Assembly (NCBI RefSeq): GCF_000803065.1 | Contig: NZ_JSXI01000085.1 | Span: forward strand, 1 to 64,000 | DNA length: 64,000 nucleotides | Direction: 5' to 3' | Origin: Sphingomonas sp. ERG5 | GTDB taxonomy: Bacteria > Pseudomonadota > Alphaproteobacteria > Sphingomonadales > Sphingomonadaceae | Part shown: in pieces, positions 34,440-42,803 of the stretch | How the letters are laid out: each line of letters opens with the position of its first letter | How positions within the stretch are numbered: position 1 is the first letter of the stretch | Notes under the pieces: generated by a model | What the model was told of the DNA's origin: nothing | Database searches by the model: none | What the model saw: the letters and a program-made list of their open reading frames with translations, nothing else | Program-made: the position numbers and the translations under genes

Positions 34440-35786
34440 ATGGCATCCGCAGCCGATCAGATGGCCTCAGGCCTCAGCCTGTCGAAGTTCGCGCAGGCGA
34501 CCGACCTCAAGAAGCGCTTGTGGTTCACGATCGGCGTGCTGATCATTTTCCGGCTGCTCAGCTATGTGCCGCTGCCCGGGATCGACCCGACCGCGCTCAC
34601 GCAGCTTGCCGAGCGCACCAATGGCGGCGTGCTCGACTTCTTCAATGCTTTTTCGGGCGGCTCGCTCAAGCGCGCGAGCCTGATCGCGCTGGGCGTCATG
34701 CCGTACATCACCGCCTCGATCGTGGTGCAGCTCGCGACCTCGCTGTCGCCGACGCTGGCCGCGATCAAGAAGGACGGCGAGAGCGGGCGCAAGCGGCTCA
34801 ACCAATATACCCGCTACGGCACGGTCGGCCTGACCGCCGTGCAGGGCTATTTCATCGCGCTCGGCTTTCAGAGTCAGGGCGTGGTGGTCGAACCCGGCAT
34901 GCTGTTCATCGTCGGCGCGGTCATCTCGCTGGTCGGCGGCACCATGTTCCTGATGTGGTTGGGTGAGCAGATCACCGCGCGCGGCATCGGCAACGGCATG
35001 TCGCTGATCATCATGGCCGGCATCGTCGCCAACCTGCCGACCACCCTGGTCAATCTGTTCGAAGGCGGCCGGTCGGGCTCGCTCGATTCGTTCAAGCTGG
35101 TCGGCATCATCGCGGCCGTGGTGATCCTGGTGCTGTTCATCTGTTTCATGGAGCGCGCGCAGCGCCGCATCCTGATCCAGTATCCCAAGCGCCAGACGCA
35201 GCGCGGCATGCAGGCCGATCGCAGCCATTTGCCGCTCAAGATCAACACCGCCGGTGTGATCCCGCCGATCTTCGCGTCGTCGTTGCTGCTGATGCCGCTG
35301 ACCATTTCGCAGTTCGCCGGCCAGCGCGTCGCGGGCGAAAGCACCTGGGGCGATGTCATCATCACCCTCAATCAGTATCTCCAGCACGGCAGCCTGGTGT
35401 ACATGCTGCTGTACGGCGCGGGGATCATCTTCTTCTCGTTCTTCTACACCGCGGTCGTGTTCAACCCGGAGGAAACGGCGGACAATCTGAAGCGCTATGG
35501 CGGCTTCGTCCCCGGCATCCGTCCGGGCAAGAACACCGAGACCTATTTCGATTATGTGCTGACGCGCATCACCGTGATCGGTGCGGCCTATCTGACGATC
35601 ATCTGCCTGTTGCCGGAATATCTGGTGTCGGCGCTGTCGATCCCATTCTATCTCGGCGGCACTAGCTTGCTGATCGTTGTCAACGTAACGATGGATACGG
35701 TAACTCAGATTCAGAGCCACTTGCTTGCGCATCAATATGGCGACCTGATCAAGAAGGCGAAGCTGAAGGGCGGACGCCTCCGTTAA
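34440..35786 (+). CDS. secY: Preprotein translocase subunit SecY
   Basis: A 448-residue inner-membrane channel protein with ten spans. It forms the SecYEG pore that exports unfolded proteins and inserts membrane proteins. Landmarks are KKRLWFTIGVLIIFRLLSYVPLPGID near the start, GGSLKRASLIALGVMPYITASIVVQL near residue 77, the FYTAVVFNPEETADNLKRYGGFVPGIRPG loop near residue 340 and the C-terminal MDTVTQIQSHLLAHQYGDLIKKAKLKGGR. Last ribosomal-cluster gene before adk. A terminator-like hairpin lies upstream. Confidence 0.99.
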   Translation: MASAADQMASGLSLSKFAQATDLKKRLWFTIGVLIIFRLLSYVPLPGIDPTALTQLAERTNGGVLDFFNAFSGGSLKRASLIALGVMPYITASIVVQLATSLSPTLAAIKKDGESGRKRLNQYTRYGTVGLTAVQGYFIALGFQSQGVVVEPGMLFIVGAVISLVGGTMFLMWLGEQITARGIGNGMSLIIMAGIVANLPTTLVNLFEGGRSGSLDSFKLVGIIAAVVILVLFICFMERAQRRILIQYPKRQTQRGMQADRSHLPLKINTAGVIPPIFASSLLLMPLTISQFAGQRVAGESTWGDVIITLNQYLQHGSLVYMLLYGAGIIFFSFFYTAVVFNPEETADNLKRYGGFVPGIRPGKNTETYFDYVLTRITVIGAAYLTIICLLPEYLVSALSIPFYLGGTSLLIVVNVTMDTVTQIQSHLLAHQYGDLIKKAKLKGGRLR

Positions 35787-35819
35787 GACGGGTGATATGA
35801 AGTCTAGGGGAGTGCGGTC

Positions 35820-36464
35820 TTGAATATCATCCTGCTCGGGCCCCCGGGGGCGGGGAAGGGCACGCAGGCGAGCCATCTGGTGGCAGACCGCGGCATGCTT
35901 CAACTGTCGACCGGCGATATGCTGCGTGCCGCGCGCGATGCGGGCACGCCCGTCGGCCTGAAGGCCGCGCCGATCATGGCGTCGGGCGGGCTCGTCTCGG
36001 ACGAGATCGTTTCCGAACTGATCGACGAGAAGCTGGCGACCATGCCGGCCGATCAGGGCGCGATCTTCGACGGCTATCCGCGCACCGCGGCGCAGGCCTA
36101 TTCGCTCGACGAGATTCTGGCCAGGCACGGCCGCACGCTCGATCATGTCATCGAGCTCGATGTCGATGAGGACGCGCTCGTCGCGCGCATCACCGGCCGT
36201 TACACCTGTGCAAAGTGCGGCACCGGCTATCACGACAGCTTCAAGCTGCCCAAGGTCGCCGGCGTGTGCGACGTGTGCGGCTCGACCGAGTTCAAGCGCC
36301 GCGCCGACGATAATGAGGAATCGGTCCGTACGCGCATGGCCGAATATCGCGCCAAGACCGCGCCGATCCTGCCGATCTACGAGGCGCGCGGCCTGGTCCG
36401 GCGTGTCGATGGCATGGCCGATATCGATCATGTCACTCAGGCGATCGAGGCGATCCTCGGCTAA
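35820..36464 (+). CDS. adk: Adenylate kinase
   Basis: A 214-residue enzyme that interconverts ATP, AMP and ADP. The P loop is GPPGAGKGTQA near residue 7, the AMP-binding STGDMLRAA near residue 31 and the LID domain around residues 120-160. The LID carries a CAKCGTGYH...CDVCGS zinc site. The start codon is TTG at 35820, after AGGGGAGTG. It follows secY by 33 bases, the usual arrangement. The alpha operon, normally next, instead begins 5.4 kb downstream. Confidence 0.97.
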   Translation: MNIILLGPPGAGKGTQASHLVADRGMLQLSTGDMLRAARDAGTPVGLKAAPIMASGGLVSDEIVSELIDEKLATMPADQGAIFDGYPRTAAQAYSLDEILARHGRTLDHVIELDVDEDALVARITGRYTCAKCGTGYHDSFKLPKVAGVCDVCGSTEFKRRADDNEESVRTRMAEYRAKTAPILPIYEARGLVRRVDGMADIDHVTQAIEAILG

Positions 36465-36554
36465 GGCCCAAACGGATCGTCGGCGGCCGCCTGGCGGATT
36501 GCTTTGATCGCGGGTCGTCCTAAACTGATCCTTCGAATTATCGGGGGACGATCG

Positions 36555-37142
36555 ATGCGCTTTGCCGGCCTTTTCACGCTCGCCGCGATCGGCTTCGCGA
36601 CGCCCGCCACCGCCGATGTCGTCCAGGCCACCCCGGCGGGGTTCGAGATCAAGCAGGTGGTTACCGTCGACGTGCCGATCGCCCAGGCATGGGATACGCT
36701 GCGCGCGCCGCAAAGATGGTGGAGCAAGGAGCACACCTATTCCGACGATTCCGCCAATCTCTATCTCGATGCGCAAGCCACGGGATGCTTTTGCGAACGG
36801 ATGAAGGGGGCCGACGGGTCAGTGGGCAGCGTCGAGCATGCCCGGATCGTCTATATCGCGCCGGGCCGGATGATCCGGCTGACCGGTGCGCTCGGGCCGC
36901 TCCAGGCCGAGGCAGTGATCGGAACGCTGACCTTCCGGCTCGATCCGGAAGGATCGAACGCGACTCGCGTGACGATGAATTATGTCGTCGGCGGCTATGT
37001 CCGCGCTGGCGCCGATACGCTGGCGCCCAAGGTCGATGAAGTGCTGGCGGTGCAGCTGCTTGGGCTCAAATCGGCTGCCGAGGCCACGCCCGCCGCCGAG
37101 TCGGAGGACAAGCCGAAGAAAAAGAAGCCGGAGACGAGATAG
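36555..37142 (+). CDS. Exported SRPBCC-family protein
   Basis: A 195-residue protein with a signal peptide (MRFAGLFTLAAIGFATPATA). A START/SRPBCC-like domain follows: FEIKQVVTVDVPIAQAWDTLRAPQRWWSKEHTYSDDSANLYLDAQATGCFCERMKG, then VEHARIVYIAPGRMIRLTGALGPLQAEAV. It ends with a Lys/Glu-rich tail (EDKPKKKKPETR). Proteins of this fold bind hydrophobic ligands; ligand and role are unknown here. I used ATG 36555, after TCGGGGGAC. It is the first gene of the block that separates adk from rpsM. Confidence 0.75.
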   Translation: MRFAGLFTLAAIGFATPATADVVQATPAGFEIKQVVTVDVPIAQAWDTLRAPQRWWSKEHTYSDDSANLYLDAQATGCFCERMKGADGSVGSVEHARIVYIAPGRMIRLTGALGPLQAEAVIGTLTFRLDPEGSNATRVTMNYVVGGYVRAGADTLAPKVDEVLAVQLLGLKSAAEATPAAESEDKPKKKKPETR

Positions 37143-37262
37143 ACGCGGCTCCGATGTTTCATGACGCGCTTTTCATGCGGGCGTCATCGGAAGCCATGGG
37201 GTGTCCGGCTAATGTCCTGACTGTGGCCGGCGGGAATTGCCGGCCCTTTCAGGAGAACGCCG

Positions 37263-37418
37263 ATGAGCCCCCGCATCCTGTTGTCCGCCGCCGTCATGGC
37301 GATGATCGCCATTCCCACCGTCGCATCGGCGACGACCGCGCGCGCCGCGCCGAGACACGCCAAACACGTCAAAGCCACCACCGTCGCCAAATCGAGCACG
37401 GTGAAAAAGGCCCACTGA
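37263..37418 (+). CDS. Small exported basic peptide, unknown function
   Basis: A 51-codon frame with a clear signal peptide: MSPRILLSAAVMAMIAIPTVASA (residues 1-23). The mature part is about 28 residues, rich in Lys, Ala, Thr and His (TTARAAPRHAKHVKATTVAK, then SSTVKKAH). AGGAGA is eight bases before the ATG at 37263, strong support for translation. It lies 106 bases before a two-component system in the same direction. The basic mature peptide recalls acid-shock or periplasmic charge-buffering peptides, but no homology is claimed. Confidence 0.6.
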   Translation: MSPRILLSAAVMAMIAIPTVASATTARAAPRHAKHVKATTVAKSSTVKKAH

Positions 37419-37524
37419 TCCGTCACCATATTCCCGGTGGTGTCGGAAGAGCCGGCGGAAGGCGAGGCTTTCCGTCGGCTCGCTTCGTTCGTACAGTCCC
37501 GGGACAGACATCGGACGCCTGCTC

Positions 37525-38217
37525 ATGACCCGCAAGATCCTCATCGTCGAAGACGACCATGCGACGGCCAACTATATCGCCAAGGGCCTGGCCGAGGCCG
37601 GCTATTCGGTCGAAATCTGCCATGACGGCCGCGATGGCCTGTTTCTCGCCAGCGAAGGCATTTTCGACGTCATCGTCGCCGACCGGATGATGCCGGGGAT
37701 CGACGGGCTGGCGATGCTCGCCGCGATTCGCGCCGCGGGAATTTCCACGCCCGCCTTGATTCTGTCCGCGCTCGCGACGGTCGATGACCGGATCGACGGG
37801 CTGCAAGCGGGCGCGGACGATTATCTGGTCAAACCCTATTCCTTTGCCGAACTCCATGCCCGGATCGAGGCGCTGCTGCGGCGCACCGACCGTGTCGCGT
37901 CCGACCAGCAGACCGTGAAGCTGAATGTCGGCGACCTGGAGATCGATTTGCTCGCGCGCAGCGTGTCGCGCCAGGGTCGGCCGATCCTGCTCGGCGCGCG
38001 CGAATTCAACCTGCTCGAATATCTTGCGCGCCATGCCGGCCAGGTCGTCACCCGTACGATGATGCTGGAGAAGATCTGGAATTATCATTTCGATCCGGGA
38101 TCGAATGTGGTCGATGTCCATATCGGTCGGCTGCGCCGCAAGCTCGAAGAGGGCTTTACCGCGCCGATCCTCCACACCGTGCGGGGCGCGGGATACCGGC
38201 TGTCGGCCGACGGGTGA
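37525..38217 (+). CDS. OmpR-family response regulator
   Basis: A 230-residue protein. The receiver domain has the acidic pocket EDD (residues 9-11), the phosphoacceptor Asp53 in VIVADRMMPGIDG, and Lys in DDYLVKPYSF. The C-terminal winged helix (about residues 130-228) has LLGAREFNLLEYLARHAGQVVTRTMMLEKIWNYHFDPGSNVVDVHIGRLRRKL. The histidine kinase gene starts inside its stop codon (GTGA overlap), so the pair is translationally coupled. Regulatory target unknown; the neighbouring small peptide and beta-lactamase are candidates. Confidence 0.93.
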   Translation: MTRKILIVEDDHATANYIAKGLAEAGYSVEICHDGRDGLFLASEGIFDVIVADRMMPGIDGLAMLAAIRAAGISTPALILSALATVDDRIDGLQAGADDYLVKPYSFAELHARIEALLRRTDRVASDQQTVKLNVGDLEIDLLARSVSRQGRPILLGAREFNLLEYLARHAGQVVTRTMMLEKIWNYHFDPGSNVVDVHIGRLRRKLEEGFTAPILHTVRGAGYRLSADG

Positions 38218-39560
38218 AGCGGTTATCGGTCACCGCGCGCATCGCGCTGCTCGCGATCGCGCTAGCACTGGTGTCCAATCTCGCGCTGGTCGGGTTCGTC
38301 TGGCAGCAAATCCATGACGATGCGATCGGCGCACTCCGGCGTGACGCGCTCGAACAGTCCGATGCGCTGGTGGCGGTATGGCGCAACGGCGGCATGGCCG
38401 CGCTGACCCGGGCTATCGAGGAAGCCCGCGCGCCGGGCGACGAATCGCTGATCCTCGCGGTGATCGACTCGTCGGGCCGCCGCATTGGTGGGACCGGGCC
38501 GGATCGCGTGACGATCGAAGCCGATGGAACGTCTTTCCAGATCGGCCGGGTCGGGGCGTCGGCTCCCTGGTCGGAGCGAGATGCGGGCTATGCGATCCGC
38601 ACCATCGGTCCAAACCGGCTGGTCAGCGGGCGGCTGCTCGACGATTGGGAACAGGAGCAGCGCGATCTCGAAGGGGCGCTGGCGCTCGCCGTGTTGCTGT
38701 CGCTGGCGCTCGGGATCGGCGGCGGCCTGGTCATTGCGCGCTATGTCGGGCGGCGGCTGAACGGCGTCGCGAGCGTGATCGAAGGAGTCGCGGACGGTGA
38801 CTTGTCGCGCCGGGTCGTAACGCTGACCGGCAGCGCCGACGCCTTCGACCGGCTCGCCATCCAGTTGAACGCAATGCTCGACAAGGTTGAGCGGCTGATG
38901 GGCGAATTGCGTCTCGTTACTGACAGCTTGGCGCATGATCTGCGCTCGCCGCTCAGCCGATTGCGCAGCAAGACCGAAGGCGCGGTGCTGATGGAGGATC
39001 CGGTTCAGCGTGAAGCCGCGCTGGGCGGGCTGATCGCCGAAACCGACATCGTCATGCGCATGCTCTCCACGCTGATCGAGATCAGCCGCGCCGAATCGAT
39101 TTCGCGCGACCGTTTCAGCCTGGTCGATCCGGCTGAACTGATGGAGGAAATCGCCGAACTGTACGCGCCGGTGATCGAGGATGCCGGCATGCGCATGATC
39201 GTCGCGCTCGATGCCCGCCCGCCCGCATTGCCGCTTCACCGTGAACTGATGTCGCAGGCGATCACCAATCTGGCCGACAATGCGCTGCGCCATGGCGCAG
39301 GGGGCGGGTCGATCACATTGCGCGTGTCCCATAGCGGCGGCGAAGTTCGGCTACAGGTCGAGGACCATGGCCCGGGCATCGCGGCGGACGACCGCGCCCA
39401 GGCGCTGCGGCGTTTCGGCCGGCTCGACAGCGCGCGCAGCACACCGGGAGCCGGCCTGGGGCTGGCGCTGATCGAAGCGGTCGCGCGGCTGCATGGCGGA
39501 CGGCTGGAACTGGACGACAACGCCCCGGGGCTGATCGCGGCGATCGTACTGCCTGGATAG
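38214..39560 (+). CDS. Sensor histidine kinase
   Basis: A 448-residue membrane kinase. Transmembrane spans are near residues 8-28 and 155-178, enclosing a periplasmic sensor of about 125 residues. A HAMP domain follows (YVGRRLNGVASVIEGVADGDLSRRV). The H box is DSLAHDLRSPLSRLR near residue 240, the N box NLADNALRHGAGG, and the G boxes EDHGPGIAADD and GAGLGLALIEAVARLHGG. The start is GTG at 38214, overlapping the regulator's stop. The cue is unknown. Confidence 0.93.
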   Translation: MKRLSVTARIALLAIALALVSNLALVGFVWQQIHDDAIGALRRDALEQSDALVAVWRNGGMAALTRAIEEARAPGDESLILAVIDSSGRRIGGTGPDRVTIEADGTSFQIGRVGASAPWSERDAGYAIRTIGPNRLVSGRLLDDWEQEQRDLEGALALAVLLSLALGIGGGLVIARYVGRRLNGVASVIEGVADGDLSRRVVTLTGSADAFDRLAIQLNAMLDKVERLMGELRLVTDSLAHDLRSPLSRLRSKTEGAVLMEDPVQREAALGGLIAETDIVMRMLSTLIEISRAESISRDRFSLVDPAELMEEIAELYAPVIEDAGMRMIVALDARPPALPLHRELMSQAITNLADNALRHGAGGGSITLRVSHSGGEVRLQVEDHGPGIAADDRAQALRRFGRLDSARSTPGAGLGLALIEAVARLHGGRLELDDNAPGLIAAIVLPG

Positions 39561-39577
39561 GCCGCTTGGCCCGGCTG

Positions 39578-40456
39578 TCAGAGCCTAGCGATACTGCGGG
39601 CGAGGCGCGCATGAATGGCCTCGCTCGCGGCGGACGAAAGCGGACTGCCGGTGAGATAGCTGGTCACCAGCAGCGGCGCGCGCGCCGGCGGCCACAGGAT
39701 CGCGATATCGTTGTTGGAGCCATGACCGCCGGTGCCGGTCTTGTCGCCGACCCGCCATCCGGCGGGAAGGCCGGCGCGCAAGCGGTTGTCGCCGGTATGG
39801 TTGCCGATCATCCAGCGCGTCAGGCGCGCGCGCTGCGCCCTGGACAAGGCCGATCCGAGCAGCATCCGGTTGAGCAGGCCGAGCATCGCAACCGGGGTCG
39901 TGGTATCGCGCGGATCGCCGGGCTTCCCTTCATTGAGGTCGGGCTCATTGCGATCGAACCGGGTCGCAGTGTCGCCAAGCGTGCGTGCGAACCGCGTCAG
40001 GCCGGGCAGGCCGCCGATCACCGGCAGCAGCAGGTTGGCGGCGGCGTTGTCGCTCAGCGTCAGGGTCGCCTCGCATAATTCGGCCAGCGAGGCGGTACCG
40101 CCGACGCGGGTCTCGCTGAACGGTGAATGGCCGAGAATGTCTCCCGCGCTGACCGGCACCCTGTTGTCGAGCCTGGTTCGCCGCTGGTCAACGGCGCGCA
40201 ATATGGCGGCGGCAAGGGGCAGCTTGACCGTGCTGCACATCGGAAAGCGCTCATCGCCGCGATGCGAAAAGCGCGCGGCCGTCGCGATGTCGAGGATCGC
40301 GACGCCAAGCCGGCCGCCGCTTGCCGTTTCGCAAGCCCGCACCGCCGCCGCAAGTTCCGGTCCGCCCAGCGGCGCCACATTGTTGCGCGCCGCGGGCAGG
40401 CTGGTCGAGACCAATGTCGCACCTGTCGCTATGAGAAATTTACGCCTGTCTAACAT
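39578..40456 (-). CDS. Class A beta-lactamase
   Basis: A 292-residue serine beta-lactamase. All class A motifs are present: S75-T-V-K78 (Ambler 70-73), S133-D-N135 (130-132), E169-P-D-L-N173 (166-170) and K237-T-G (234-236). The N-terminus (MLDRRKFLIATGATLVS) looks like a twin-arginine signal. Cys74 sits at Ambler position 69, but no Cys follows KTG at 238, so the disulfide of KPC/NMC-type carbapenemases is absent. I chose ATG 40456 because AGGAG is well spaced; ATG 40462 is too close. It is divergent from an AmpR-type regulator, so expression is probably inducible. Confidence 0.93.
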   Translation of the reverse strand: MLDRRKFLIATGATLVSTSLPAARNNVAPLGGPELAAAVRACETASGGRLGVAILDIATAARFSHRGDERFPMCSTVKLPLAAAILRAVDQRRTRLDNRVPVSAGDILGHSPFSETRVGGTASLAELCEATLTLSDNAAANLLLPVIGGLPGLTRFARTLGDTATRFDRNEPDLNEGKPGDPRDTTTPVAMLGLLNRMLLGSALSRAQRARLTRWMIGNHTGDNRLRAGLPAGWRVGDKTGTGGHGSNNDIAILWPPARAPLLVTSYLTGSPLSSAASEAIHARLARSIARL

Positions 40457-40527
40457 CGTCATCTCCTGAGATGGACTGGATATTCGAGAGTGGGGCGTTG
40501 CGACAAAGCATATGATCTCGACACAGG

Positions 40528-40544
40528 CATGAATCCAATTCATG
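40528..40544. promoter_or_regulatory. LysR-type box between the beta-lactamase and ampR-like genes
   Basis: CATGAAT-CCA-ATTCATG is a perfect dyad with 7-base arms centred at 40536. It contains the T-N11-A signature (T40530 to A40542) of LysR-family operators. It ends 8 bases before the regulator's ATG (40553) and about 72 bases before the beta-lactamase start. That fits autorepression plus activation of the divergent gene. Confidence 0.65.
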
Positions 40545-40552
40545 AAACTTCA

Positions 40553-41419
40553 ATGGATCGATCTCGGCTGCCGCTGAATGCCCTGCGCTCGTTCGAAGCG
40601 GCCGCCCGGCATCTGAGCTTTACGCGCGCGGCGATCGAATTGTGCGTCAGCCAGGGGGCGATCAGCCATCAGGTCAAGGCGCTGGAGGACTTGCTCGGCG
40701 CGCCGCTGTTCCGTCGGCTGCCCCGCGGACTTGCGCTGACCGATGAGGGCCAGGCGCTGATTCCGGTCGTTGCCGATGCCTTCGACCGGGTCGGCGCGAT
40801 GCTCGACCGTTTTTCGGAAGGGCGGTTTCAGGAAGTATTGACGATCGGCGCGGTGGGGACGTTCGCGACCGGCTGGCTGCTTGGTCGGCTGCCGCTCTTC
40901 CTGCAGGCGCATCCCGAGATCGACTTGCGGTTGATGACCAACAACAACCGGGTCGATCTGGCCGGGGAGGGACTCGACATGGCGATTCGCTTTGGCGAGG
41001 GCGCCTGGCACGGGACTCATGCGGAGCGGATCATGGCGGCGCCGATGACGCCCTTATGCGCGCCGGGTGTCGCGGTGCGGTTGCATGACGCAGCGGATCT
41101 CGCACGCGAGGCCCGGCTGCGATCCTATCGCGCGGACGAATGGCCGCGCTGGTTCGCGGCGGCAGGGCTCCCGCCGCCGGCGATGCGTGGCATGGTCTTC
41201 GACTCGTCGCTGGCCATGGCCGCCGCCGCGGTGTCGGGCGCCGGCGTCGCGTTGTTGCCCTCGGCCATGTTCGCGCGCGAGTTGCTGGCCGAACAACTCG
41301 TCCGGCCCTTCTCCTGCGAAGTCGATGTCGGGCAATACTGGCTGACCCGGCTCCAGTCGCGCACCGACACACCGGCGATGGCGGCGTTTCGTCGCTGGAT
41401 CCTGGCGGAGGCCGGCTGA
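40553..41419 (+). CDS. LysR-family regulator, AmpR type
   Basis: A 288-residue regulator. The N-terminal winged helix has LPLNALRSFEAAARHLSFTRAAIELCVSQGAISHQVKALEDLLGAPLFRRLPRGL, closely matching AmpR/GcvA-type sequences. The C-terminal effector domain spans about residues 90-285 (TIGAVGTFATGWLLGRLPLFLQAHPEIDLRL). AmpR proteins sense muropeptides and induce a divergent beta-lactamase; this arrangement is present here. I used ATG 40553 by family N-terminus; an in-frame ATG at 40529 would lie within the operator dyad. Confidence 0.88.
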   Translation: MDRSRLPLNALRSFEAAARHLSFTRAAIELCVSQGAISHQVKALEDLLGAPLFRRLPRGLALTDEGQALIPVVADAFDRVGAMLDRFSEGRFQEVLTIGAVGTFATGWLLGRLPLFLQAHPEIDLRLMTNNNRVDLAGEGLDMAIRFGEGAWHGTHAERIMAAPMTPLCAPGVAVRLHDAADLAREARLRSYRADEWPRWFAAAGLPPPAMRGMVFDSSLAMAAAAVSGAGVALLPSAMFARELLAEQLVRPFSCEVDVGQYWLTRLQSRTDTPAMAAFRRWILAEAG

Positions 41420-41476
41420 TCGCACTCCGGGGTGGCCGGACTGGCGGCTCCCGGCCTGACGAGGCATAGCCCAGCG

Positions 41477-41710
41477 ATGGATTTGCTCACCACCTTCGGC
41501 CTGTTCGCCGTCACCTGCATGTTGATCTGTTACATGATGGAATCGGGCCGTCATTGGTGGACCTTGGGATTCGCCGCAGGTTGTGCGATGGGGTCGGCCT
41601 ATGGTTTTCTGCAGGGCGCCTGGCCGTTCGGACTGGTTGAACTCGTCTGGGCGGCGGTGGCGCTGAGAAAATGGTGGAAGATTCGCGACCTAAGGGAACC
41701 CGCGGCTTGA
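41477..41710 (+). CDS. Small membrane protein, unknown function
   Basis: A 77-residue protein with two predicted spans (about residues 2-20 LLTTFGLFAVTCMLICYMM and 26-60). It ends with a basic segment KWWKIRDLREPAA. Short membrane proteins with a central ESGRHWWTLGFA-like segment occur in sphingomonads, but I cannot name a function. No strong ribosome site precedes ATG 41477, hence moderate confidence. It lies between the AmpR-type gene and the alpha operon. Confidence 0.6.
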   Translation: MDLLTTFGLFAVTCMLICYMMESGRHWWTLGFAAGCAMGSAYGFLQGAWPFGLVELVWAAVALRKWWKIRDLREPAA

Positions 41711-41821
41711 CACGGCGTTGGCGCGCGCTTACCTGACGGTCATTCCGAAACCCCGGTGTCCCGGCGGCGCTTGTCTGCGCTCGCCGCTGTCGTGCGTTTC
41801 GGTATGCAACGCTATGAGATG

Positions 41822-41841
41822 GGGTGACTGCCATGTCACCC
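41822..41841 (+). promoter_or_regulatory. Leader hairpin upstream of rpsM
   Basis: GGGTGAC (41822-41828), loop TGCCAT and GTCACCC (41835-41841) form a perfect 7-pair stem, 23 bases before the rpsM ATG and just ahead of the AGGAG site. It may be part of an alpha-operon leader. In E. coli S4 represses this operon through a pseudoknot; rpsD is absent here and no match to that structure is claimed. Confidence 0.45.
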
Positions 41842-41864
41842 TGTGGAGCAGGAGAATTTAGTTC

Positions 41865-42233
41865 ATGGCTCGTATCGCCGGGGTCAATATCCCGACCAAC
41901 AAGCGCGTTGTCATCGCGCTCACCTATATCCACGGCATTGGCAACACCAAGGCCAAGGAAATCGTCGCCAAGCTGGGCATCGCTTCCGAGCGTCGCGTCC
42001 AGGACCTGACCGATCAGGAAGTGCTGCAGATTCGCGAAACGATCGACGCCGATCACACCGTTGAGGGTGATCTCCGTCGCGAAGTCGCGATGAACATCAA
42101 GCGCCTGATGGATCTGGCCTGCTATCGCGGCCTGCGTCATCGCAAGGGCCTCCCGGTCCGTGGTCAGCGCACGCATACCAATGCGCGCACCCGCAAGGGC
42201 AAGGCCAAGCCGATCGCCGGCAAGAAGAAGTAA
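41865..42233 (+). CDS. rpsM: 30S ribosomal protein S13
   Basis: A 122-residue protein of the 30S head that contacts P-site tRNA and the inter-subunit bridges. Starts MARIAGVNIPTNKRVVIALTYIHGIG and ends RGLRHRKGLPVRGQRTHTNARTRKGKAKPIAGKKK. GCAGGAGAATTTAGTTC precedes the ATG. First gene of the alpha operon. It is separated from adk by 5.4 kb of unrelated genes. Confidence 0.99.
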   Translation: MARIAGVNIPTNKRVVIALTYIHGIGNTKAKEIVAKLGIASERRVQDLTDQEVLQIRETIDADHTVEGDLRREVAMNIKRLMDLACYRGLRHRKGLPVRGQRTHTNARTRKGKAKPIAGKKK

Positions 42234-42318
42234 GTCATCCAGGGGATGATTTACGCCGCCGGTGGCACGGTTCCGCAAGGAACCCCATCGGTGTCAGCTT
42301 TAGGGTTAGGAAGAGACT

Positions 42319-42708
42319 ATGGCACGCGAACCTCAGCGCATTAAGCGGCGTGAGCGCAAGAACATCACTTCGGGCGTCGCCCATGTGAATGCGAGCTTCA
42401 ACAACACCATGATCACGATCACGGATGCCCAGGGCAACGCGATTTCGTGGTCATCGGCCGGCATGATGGGCTTCAAGGGCTCACGCAAGTCGACCCCGTA
42501 TGCGGCGCAGGTCGCAGCGGAAGACGCCGGCAAGAAGGCCGCCGAGCATGGCGTCCGCACGCTCGAAGTGGAAGTAAAGGGTCCGGGTTCGGGCCGTGAG
42601 TCGGCGCTTCGCGCGCTGCAGGCGGTTGGCTTCCAGATCACTTCGATCCGCGACGTGACGTCGATCCCGCACAACGGCGTTCGCCCGTCCAAGCGCCGCC
42701 GCGTCTGA
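42319..42708 (+). CDS. rpsK: 30S ribosomal protein S11
   Basis: A 129-residue platform protein. Landmarks are GVAHVNASFNNTMITITDAQGNAISWSSAGMMGFKGSRKSTPYAAQVA and the C-terminal VTSIPHNGVRPSKRRRV. TTAGGAAGAGACT precedes the ATG. The 85-base gap after rpsM contains a short CATCC-AGG-GGATG stem. Second gene of the alpha operon. Confidence 0.99.
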   Translation: MAREPQRIKRRERKNITSGVAHVNASFNNTMITITDAQGNAISWSSAGMMGFKGSRKSTPYAAQVAAEDAGKKAAEHGVRTLEVEVKGPGSGRESALRALQAVGFQITSIRDVTSIPHNGVRPSKRRRV

Positions 42709-42803
42709 CTTTTGTCTCGACCGCGCGCGGTTGATCGCGCCGCGCGGCCGATTCTCTCATGGCCGAAGCTCCCCCGCTTCGGTCCAAAACCAAGGGGAAG
42801 CCC

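Noticed and set aside
34467..36776. 769-residue minus-strand frame over secY and adk
   Set aside because: Spans two certain genes on the other strand and is composed of Arg/His/Asp-rich shadow sequence.
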